From Chloroflexota bacterium (lineage in GTDB: Bacteria > Chloroflexota > Limnocylindria > P2-11E), in contig JANXXG010000136.1 of NCBI GenBank assembly GCA_025350745.1, positions 1 to 5,093 on the forward strand: a stretch of DNA of 5,093 nt, given 5' to 3'. How positions within the stretch are numbered: the stretch's first letter is position 1; each line of letters opens with the position of its first letter. Under the pieces are notes generated by a model, which searched no databases, was not told the origin of the DNA, and worked only from the letters and a program-made list of their open reading frames with translations. Shown piece after piece: positions 1 to 5,093 of this stretch. The position numbers and the translations under genes are program-made.

Positions 1-348
1 CTTCGTTCGAACATCAACTGGCTCGCGGGCGCACCGCTCGCGATCGCGATCGTCCTCGATGGCGCCGGCTCGAGCCAAGCCTACGACGAGGGTAGGGTGA
101 CGGAGCGGCTCCTCATCGGCGCGCACCTGCTCGGCTACGGCGGGGGGACCGCCTGGTTCGGCGACGAGAGTCAGCAGGCCGAGGCGAAAAGCATGCTCGG
201 CATCCCGGCGGAGCGGACGGCCCGGTCAATGGTCGCGATCGGCCTGCCCGTCTCGGTCAAGGATCCGCGGCCAGGTGCGGCTACCGGCGGCCGCAAGGCA
301 CTAGCGGAGATCGTGAGCTACGAGCGCTGGGGTGGCCCCAAGCGCTGA
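1..348 (+). CDS. Nitroreductase family protein, C-terminal part (5' truncated)
   Basis: The frame is open from the first base of the window to the TGA at 346-348, giving about 115 residues of a longer protein whose start lies outside. The visible part has the character of the C-terminal half of FMN-dependent nitroreductases: a strand following an A-P pair (APLAIAIVLD, residues 13-22), an acidic/aromatic stretch before a long helix (YDEGRVTERLLIGAHLLGYG, about residues 28-47), then a glycine-rich turn and W-F-G, a helix ending LGIP, the strand SMVAIGLPV, and a tail with RKALAEIVSYERW that resembles the usual R-K-x-x-x-E-I-V-x-x-E-x-W ending. The family reduces nitroaromatics, quinones or other substrates with NAD(P)H using FMN as a homodimer. 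The substrate here cannot be told, and the N-terminal FMN-binding arginines are not in view. It is convergent with rpoD and probably unrelated to the minus-strand cluster. The GTG at 97-99 is internal, not the start. Confidence 0.85.
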   Translation, partial: LRSNINWLAGAPLAIAIVLDGAGSSQAYDEGRVTERLLIGAHLLGYGGGTAWFGDESQQAEAKSMLGIPAERTARSMVAIGLPVSVKDPRPGAATGGRKALAEIVSYERWGGPKR

Positions 349-389
349 GACGAGGCGGAGCCGCCCGACCGGCGGCCCCGCCTCACGTC
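349..389. terminator. Long GC-rich hairpin between convergent genes, probable shared terminator
   Basis: The left arm 352-365 (GAGGCGGAGCCGCC) pairs with the right arm 371-384 (GGCGGCCCCGCCTC) over 14 positions with one mismatch (A359 against C377) around a 5-nt loop CGACC. GAC at 349-351 can pair with GTC at 387-389 across a 2-nt bulge, lengthening the stem. The structure fills nearly all of the 43 nt between the nitroreductase stop (348) and the rpoD stop (392), the expected place for a bidirectional terminator. No T-tract follows the stem on either strand, so it is not a classical intrinsic terminator; it may act as a U-tract-less terminator or as a 3'-end stabiliser for both transcripts. 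Confidence 0.6.
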
Positions 390-391
390 AA

Positions 392-2062
<1,671 letters not shown>

Positions 2063-2063
2063 T

Positions 2064-2077
2064 CCTACTCCTGCTCA
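2064..2077 (-). repeat. 14-bp direct repeat, copy B (rpoD ribosome binding site)
   Basis: The minus-strand sequence TGAGCAGGAGTAGG is identical to copy A at 2147-2160, 83 bp away. This copy provides the AGGAG used by rpoD. The flanking bases differ on both sides, so exactly 14 bp are shared. Confidence 0.9.
2068..2072 (-). promoter_or_regulatory. Ribosome binding site of rpoD
   Basis: On the minus strand AGGAG is followed by the 5-nt spacer TAGGA and then the ATG of rpoD, a good Shine-Dalgarno arrangement that supports this start codon. The site is inside the downstream copy of the 14-bp direct repeat, six bases 3' of the A/T-containing hairpin at 2079-2099, so access to it could depend on that structure. 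Confidence 0.8.
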
Positions 2078-2078
2078 A

Positions 2079-2099
2079 TCTATGGACTTCGTCCATAGA
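2079..2099. promoter_or_regulatory. Perfect hairpin just upstream of the rpoD ribosome binding site
   Basis: TCTATGGAC (2079-2087) and GTCCATAGA (2091-2099) form a perfect 9-bp stem with a 3-nt loop (TTC on plus, GAA in the dnaG-rpoD transcript). It is the only A/T-rich patch in the gap and ends six bases before the AGGAG of rpoD. It could be an mRNA processing or stability element between dnaG and rpoD, a translational control structure, or a DNA operator; the sequence does not decide. No U-tract follows it on the coding strand, so termination is unlikely. Confidence 0.6.
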
Positions 2100-2118
2100 C
2101 CACTGCGGGGACTCGTTC

Positions 2119-2137
2119 GGGCCGGCCCAGCCGGCCC
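2119..2137. repeat. Perfect all-G/C inverted repeat in the dnaG-rpoD gap
   Basis: GGGCCGGC (2119-2126) and GCCGGCCC (2130-2137) form an 8-bp stem made only of G-C pairs with a 3-nt loop CCA. It starts about 10 nt after the dnaG stop on the transcribed strand. It could attenuate readthrough into rpoD or protect the dnaG 3' end after processing, but no U-tract follows, so an intrinsic terminator is not supported. Confidence 0.55.
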
Positions 2138-2146
2138 TCGCTCGTA

Positions 2147-2160
2147 CCTACTCCTGCTCA
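2147..2160 (-). repeat. 14-bp direct repeat, copy A (overlaps the dnaG stop)
   Basis: The minus-strand sequence TGAGCAGGAGTAGG supplies the last dnaG codons (GAG CAG GAG) and its TAG stop. It is identical to copy B at 2064-2077 next to the rpoD start. Here the AGGAG motif sits in the coding sequence immediately before the stop, where it could once have served a directly adjoining downstream start codon. Confidence 0.9.
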
Positions 2161-3968
2161 GTGCTGCGAAGGACCGTCGACCGCTGGAGCGAACGCTGGA
2201 CCTCTTCGAGATCGTGCGCGAGGCGGCTGACCTCCTCGTCGAGCCCGCCGAGGTCCCCTTCGCCCCGCGCGAGTGCCGCGCGGACGTCAACGAACCGTCG
2301 CCGCAAGTTCCCTTCCCGAAGCCGAAGGGCGACGATCTCGATCTCGCGGCCTGCGTCGGCCGCCGACCCGGGCTCCGGCGCATATGCGCCCAATGTGGCC
2401 GCCGTGGCGGCTAGGTGAGCCGGAAGGTCAGCGGTCAAGTGCCCGCCACGGAGCTGTTCGAAGATCGCTCGGTGGTCGGGGTCCGACAGGTCAGCGGGGT
2501 CCAGGTCGAGCCGTGCGGCTTCTTCAGGAAACTTCGTCAATTGTGCCATCAAGTAACGCTCCAGAGAAGTCGTTTGTTTCCCGTCTCCGGCGGCCGGAGC
2601 GCCGTCCGCCTTCAGGGATACGTTCGGGGCGGCGGGCCGGATGGCCGAGGCACCCGTGAGCTCCCCACGGAGGGTCTCCTGATCGAGGCCGGAATGCCGC
2701 GACAGGGTGCCGAGGTACAGCTCGCGCGTGAGCAGATCAGGCTCGTCGCGGAGCAGCGGAAGCGCTTCAGCGAGGAAGCGCCGGCGCCCGTCCGGGCCCT
2801 CGAGGCGACCAACGAAGCGCTGGGCGATCGCGTCGATGACGAACTCGAGGAGCGGCTTCGCGGCGGTGATCCGCGCCTTGAGGTCGGCGGGGGCCTTCCG
2901 AGCCAGGTCGTCCGGATCCATCCCTCCAGGCAGGACGCCGACCCGGAGGCTGAGGGCGGTCTTCCCCACCGTGATCTTGCCGGCCCGCTGTGTCGCGCGC
3001 TGCGCGATCCGGACCAGCTCCTTACCCCGCTTCTCGGCGGATCGCTCCCCCGCGACGTCGCCGTCGAACAGGACCACGACGCGATCGAGATTCATCGCCT
3101 CGAGCGAGCGGTACTGCTCCTCGGTGAGCGCAGTTCCCATGCAGGCCACGACGTTCGAGAGACCCGCCTGATGACACGCGATCGCGTCGAAGTAGCCCTC
3201 GACGATGACCGCCTCGCTCTGGCGTCGGGCCTCGGCTTTCGCCGCATCGAGCGCGTACAGCGTCCCGCTCTTGTTGAAGAGCAGCGTCTGCGGTGAGTTG
3301 ATGTACTTCCCGCGCTGGTCGTCGCGCATGGCGCGGCCGCCGAACGCGATGATCCGTCCGCGGGCGTCGCGGATCGGGACGATGAGACGGTCACGGAAGC
3401 GGTCGAAGATGCCGCGCTCCGTCTGGACCACCAGGCCCGACGCGATGATCTCCTCGTCGGAGTGGCCCTTCTTCCGAAGGTACGCGAGCAGCCCGTCCGG
3501 CAGATCCGGCGCGTACGACACGCCGAACTGCTCGATGGCCTTCTCATCGATGCCGCGGTTCGCGACGTACTCCGCGGCGGCCTTGCCCTTGGGCGTGCCG
3601 CGCAGCGCCTGACGGAAATAGAAGTGAGCGGTGTCGTGTGCGGCGAGGAGCCGCTTCTCCCGCTCCCGCTCCGCCGGCGGCCGCCCGCCGGTGAGCTCGA
3701 TGCCGGCGCGCTCGGCCAAGGTCTTCAATGCTTCACCTTTATCGACGCCATCGAGCTTCATGAGCCAGTCGAAGCAGTCACCCTTTTCCCCGCAGCCAAA
3801 GCAGTGGAACGTGCGGCGATCCGCGTCGACGCTGAACGACGGAGTCTTCTCCGAATGGAACGGACACAGGCCGCTGTATGAGCGCCCGGCCTTCTTGAGC
3901 GGAACGCGCTCCCCGACGAGCTGAACGATGTCCACCCGCTCCTTGACGCGATCGAAATCACCGGGCAC
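2148..3968 (-). CDS. dnaG: DNA primase DnaG
   Basis: The 606-residue product is a bacterial replicative primase, which makes RNA primers at the fork with the DnaB helicase. Domains in order: an N-terminal CHC2 zinc-binding domain with ligands C35, H38, C56 and C59 (CPFH...CFGC), which recognises template; the basic N-terminal part of the polymerase core (about 110-240, with FGVSYAPD, RFRDRLIVPIRDARGRIIAFGGR and KYINSPQT); the Toprim catalytic fold with E257 in VEGYFD and D302/D304 in DGD; a conserved DPDD at 351-354; and a divergent C-terminal domain (about 465-606) in the position of the helicase-interaction domain. The length is normal and all key residues are present. The start is GTG at 3966-3968, giving MPGDFDRVKERVDIVQ, which fits family N-termini. 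GAGGT at 3977-3981 lies 8 nt upstream, inside the toxin gene. The gene overlaps the upstream toxin gene by 11 bp, implying translational coupling. The next gene, rpoD, begins 85 bp after its stop. Confidence 0.97.
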   Translation of the reverse strand: MPGDFDRVKERVDIVQLVGERVPLKKAGRSYSGLCPFHSEKTPSFSVDADRRTFHCFGCGEKGDCFDWLMKLDGVDKGEALKTLAERAGIELTGGRPPAEREREKRLLAAHDTAHFYFRQALRGTPKGKAAAEYVANRGIDEKAIEQFGVSYAPDLPDGLLAYLRKKGHSDEEIIASGLVVQTERGIFDRFRDRLIVPIRDARGRIIAFGGRAMRDDQRGKYINSPQTLLFNKSGTLYALDAAKAEARRQSEAVIVEGYFDAIACHQAGLSNVVACMGTALTEEQYRSLEAMNLDRVVVLFDGDVAGERSAEKRGKELVRIAQRATQRAGKITVGKTALSLRVGVLPGGMDPDDLARKAPADLKARITAAKPLLEFVIDAIAQRFVGRLEGPDGRRRFLAEALPLLRDEPDLLTRELYLGTLSRHSGLDQETLRGELTGASAIRPAAPNVSLKADGAPAAGDGKQTTSLERYLMAQLTKFPEEAARLDLDPADLSDPDHRAIFEQLRGGHLTADLPAHLAATAATLGAYAPEPGSAADAGREIEIVALRLREGNLRRRFVDVRAALARGEGDLGGLDEEVSRLAHDLEEVQRSLQRSTVLRSTEQE

Positions 3969-4218
3969 GGCGGTAGACCTCGCGCCGATGGCGGATCCAG
4001 ATCACCTCGACCACCCCTGTGCGCGGATCGAATCGATAGACGATCCGGTACATGCCGATCCGCAAGGAGCGTAGACCGGTCAGATCGCCACCGAGCGGCT
4101 TACCGGCGAGGGGTTCTGGGCCAAGGCTGCGGAGCGCTGCTGCAGCGGCGGCCAGGTACGCCTTTGGCAGCCGCTCCAGATCCTTCGCAGCTTGACGCGC
4201 GACGCGAACTTCGGCCAC
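3958..4218 (-). CDS. RelE/ParE-superfamily toxin of a type II toxin-antitoxin pair
   Basis: The 86-residue basic protein has the compact RelE layout: an N-terminal helical hairpin (AAKDLERLPKAYLAAAAAALRSL, about 10-32), a short GKPLGGDLTGLRSLRIG segment, then the strands MYRIVYRFD and VVEVIWIRHRREVYRRA. Aligned from memory with E. coli RelE, R58 (in YRIVY) matches R61, R76 matches R81, and Y82 (in REVY) matches Y87, so an active ribosome-dependent mRNA endonuclease is plausible. It lacks the terminal histidine-tyrosine typical of YoeB, so I call it RelE-like. The only usable start is GTG at 4216-4218, because an in-frame TGA lies two codons upstream. No Shine-Dalgarno is visible, and translation probably relies on coupling to the antitoxin, whose stop lies 8 nt before. 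The toxin stop lies inside dnaG, an 11-bp overlap with an essential gene. A ParE-type gyrase poison is the less likely alternative. Confidence 0.9.
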   Translation of the reverse strand: MAEVRVARQAAKDLERLPKAYLAAAAAALRSLGPEPLAGKPLGGDLTGLRSLRIGMYRIVYRFDPRTGVVEVIWIRHRREVYRRAR

Positions 4219-4226
4219 GCGTCAGA

Positions 4227-4493
4227 TCAAACGCCGAGCCGCGCCAATACCTCTTCGAGCGGGCGCACCCGACCGGCCTTGACGTCTCGGAGACCCCGAC
4301 GGATGGCCGCCATCGCCTCAGGATCGTCGTGGATCTCCAGCGTCTCCTGCCAGCTCTCGAACTCGTCCGACGACATGACGACGGCAGCGGGCTTGCCCTG
4401 TCGAGTGATGGTGACGTGCTCGTGCACCGTGGACACCTCGTCCACGATCTTCGACAGGTCCTTGCGCGCTTCAGTGAGCGGCAGCGTCTTCAT
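4227..4493 (-). CDS. YefM/Phd-family antitoxin
   Basis: The 88-residue product neutralises the adjacent RelE-type toxin and probably represses its own promoter. The N-terminal DNA-binding and dimerisation half resembles E. coli YefM: MKTLPLTEARKDLSKIVDEV, then VTITRQGKPAAVVMSSDEFESWQET. R10 (in EAR) and R31 (in ITRQ) fall at the same residue numbers as the two arginines reported to be needed for operator recognition in E. coli YefM. The C-terminal half (about 52-88, HDDPEAMAAIRRGLRDVKAGRVRPLEEVLARLGV) is charged and helical and is the expected toxin-binding part. The ATG at 4491-4493 starts the family's normal N-terminus, but no ribosome binding site precedes it. This fits the leaderless promoter proposed just upstream. 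It lies 33 nt after dgt and 8 nt before the toxin. Base composition over 4221-4500 is about 65% GC by hand count, so there is no compositional sign of recent transfer. Confidence 0.92.
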   Translation of the reverse strand: MKTLPLTEARKDLSKIVDEVSTVHEHVTITRQGKPAAVVMSSDEFESWQETLEIHDDPEAMAAIRRGLRDVKAGRVRPLEEVLARLGV

Positions 4494-4500
4494 GACCGCA

Positions 4501-4506
4501 ATTGTA
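4501..4506 (-). promoter_or_regulatory. Candidate -10 element of the toxin-antitoxin promoter
   Basis: TACAAT on the minus strand matches the TATAAT consensus at five of six positions and lies inside the TTGTACAA palindrome. Seven bases separate it from the antitoxin ATG, which would put the transcription start on or beside the A of the start codon. No good -35 is present: at a 17-nt spacing the hexamer is TAGCCG, at the dgt stop. The promoter call is therefore tentative. Confidence 0.45.
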
Positions 4507-4520
4507 CAAGGTCATGTACA
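4502..4520. promoter_or_regulatory. Paired TGTACA palindromes, probable YefM-type autoregulatory operator
   Basis: TTGTACAA (4502-4509) is an 8-bp palindrome with a TGTACA core, and a second TGTACA core is at 4515-4520. Their centres are 12 bp apart, putting both on nearly the same face of the helix. This is the arrangement described for the E. coli yefM-yoeB operator: a long and a short palindrome with TGTACA cores, 12 bp centre to centre, overlapping the promoter. The site sits in the 33-bp gap between dgt and the antitoxin gene and covers the candidate -10, so binding would block transcription. The encoded antitoxin keeps both operator-contacting arginines (R10, R31). Confidence 0.8.
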
Positions 4521-4526
4521 GATCGG

Positions 4527-5093
4527 CTAGCGACGGCCCCACGCGGCGGGAATGAACAGGCTCTCGTACATCGAGAGGGCGTAATCGTCCGTCATGCCGG
4601 CGACATAGTCGGCCACGGCACGCTTCACGCCGTCGCTCTTCGCGATCGCCTGGTACTCGGGCGGCATCCGGTCGGCGTGCTCGACGAAGTAGTCGAGCAG
4701 CGCCTGCAGTACGCCCTGGGCCTTCTCATCCTCGGTCTTTGCCGGTCCGGAGAGGTACACGTTCTCGAACATCCAATCGCGCAGCGCATTGGTCGCCTGG
4801 AGCACATCAGGTGACAGGCCCACCTCGGGCTTTCCGAACGAGTGGACGATGACGTCGTAGACCATCGTGTCGAGCCGCTCAGCGCGATCGCGACCGAGCG
4901 CATCACGGATGTCCTTCGGCAGGTCGTCCTCGCCAATGATCCCGGCGCGCATCGCATCGTCGGTGTCATGATGGAGATACGCGATCTTGTCGGCGTAGCG
5001 CACCACCCAGCCCTCCGGTGTCTCGGGCACGCCCCAGGCGGGGGTCTCGAGACCTCCTTCGGTGGGCGCGGAGTGCTTCAGGATCCCGTCGCG
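4527..5093 (-). CDS. dgt: dNTP triphosphohydrolase (dGTPase family), C-terminal part (5' truncated)
   Basis: The frame is open from the right edge of the window to the TAG at 4527-4529, giving 188 residues of the C-terminal part. Family features: RDGILKHS near the window edge, then a segment leading into TPEGWVVRYADKIAYLHHDTDDAMRAGII, which matches the conserved helix of the HD-domain dNTPases that contains the late metal-binding aspartate (A-D-K-I-A-Y). A helical C-terminal region follows with RLDTMVYDVIVHS, LRDWMFENVYLS, DYVAGMTDDYALSMYESLF and a short W-containing end typical of the family. The enzyme hydrolyses dNTPs to the nucleoside and triphosphate, limiting dNTP pools. The earlier histidine and HD-motif residues lie outside the window. 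The GTG at 5028-5030 is internal, because the family sequence continues upstream of it. It is the first gene of the visible minus-strand cluster, 33 bp before the antitoxin. dgt next to dnaG is a recurring arrangement in several phyla. Confidence 0.93.
   Translation of the reverse strand, partial: RDGILKHSAPTEGGLETPAWGVPETPEGWVVRYADKIAYLHHDTDDAMRAGIIGEDDLPKDIRDALGRDRAERLDTMVYDVIVHSFGKPEVGLSPDVLQATNALRDWMFENVYLSGPAKTEDEKAQGVLQALLDYFVEHADRMPPEYQAIAKSDGVKRAVADYVAGMTDDYALSMYESLFIPAAWGRR

Noticed and set aside
97..348. Separate 83-residue gene starting at GTG 97
   Set aside because: The same frame is open to the left edge, and residues before the GTG (APLAIAIVLD) belong to the nitroreductase fold, so the GTG is an internal valine.
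2119..2137. Intrinsic terminator between dnaG and rpoD
   Set aside because: The stem is strong, but the bases following it on the transcribed strand are GAACGAGT with no T-run. Termination here would also cut off rpoD.
2063..2147. Dedicated rpoD promoter in the dnaG-rpoD gap
   Set aside because: No pair of -35 and -10 hexamers with 16-18 nt spacing was found on the minus strand. The A/T-containing part is explained by the hairpin.
2415..3296. 293-residue open frame on the plus strand, antisense to dnaG
   Set aside because: It is a shadow of dnaG in a GC-rich sequence. It has no family features and covers the Toprim-coding part of dnaG, where both strands are constrained by the real gene.
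3958..4526. Recently acquired mobile island carrying the toxin-antitoxin pair
   Set aside because: No transposase, attachment site or flanking target duplication is visible, and the GC content of the antitoxin region (about 65%) does not stand out. The pair may have been acquired in the past, but the window holds no direct trace.
4164..4814. 216-residue open frame on the plus strand across toxin, antitoxin and dgt
   Set aside because: It runs antisense through three recognised genes and the operator region, with arginine- and leucine-rich composition typical of a shadow frame.

Overview
The window is GC-rich DNA (about 65% in the part counted by hand) with tightly packed genes, most of them on the minus strand. 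Read 5'->3' on that strand, the order is dgt (5' end outside the window), a YefM-type antitoxin, a RelE-type toxin, dnaG (primase) and rpoD (primary sigma factor). The C-terminal part of a nitroreductase-family gene converges on them from the left edge on the plus strand. The dgt-dnaG-rpoD linkage, the GC content and a group 1 sigma factor with a long segment between regions 1.2 and 2.1 suggest a GC-rich, probably Gram-positive-related lineage. Chloroflexota is my best guess, but this is inference from gene order and protein character, not from a marker search.

Layout: 1-348 is the end of a nitroreductase gene. 349-391 is a convergent intergenic gap almost filled by a long GC-rich hairpin, probably a shared terminator. 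392-2062 is rpoD. 2063-2147 is an 85-bp gap with two perfect hairpins. It lies between two exact 14-bp copies of a sequence that carries both the dnaG stop codon and an AGGAG ribosome binding site. 2148-3968 is dnaG, starting at GTG inside the 3' end of the toxin gene. 3958-4218 is the toxin and 4227-4493 the antitoxin. 4494-4526 is a short regulatory gap with a pair of TGTACA palindromes. 4527-5093 is the C-terminal part of dgt.

How the genes fit together: dgt (dNTP triphosphohydrolase), dnaG (replication primer synthesis) and rpoD (housekeeping transcription) form a macromolecular-synthesis type cluster, comparable to the enterobacterial rpsU-dnaG-rpoD operon but with dgt at the head. The most notable feature is a complete toxin-antitoxin pair inside this essential cluster. 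Its toxin gene overlaps the primase start by 11 bp. Upstream of the antitoxin is an operator-like site that matches the known YefM operator design (two TGTACA cores, 12 bp centre to centre) and overlaps a -10-like hexamer placed so that the mRNA would be leaderless. If real, the autoregulated promoter would also feed dnaG and rpoD, tying their transcription to toxin-antitoxin state. No RNA genes, CRISPR arrays, insertion sequences or attachment sites were seen. No gap between genes exceeds 85 bp.
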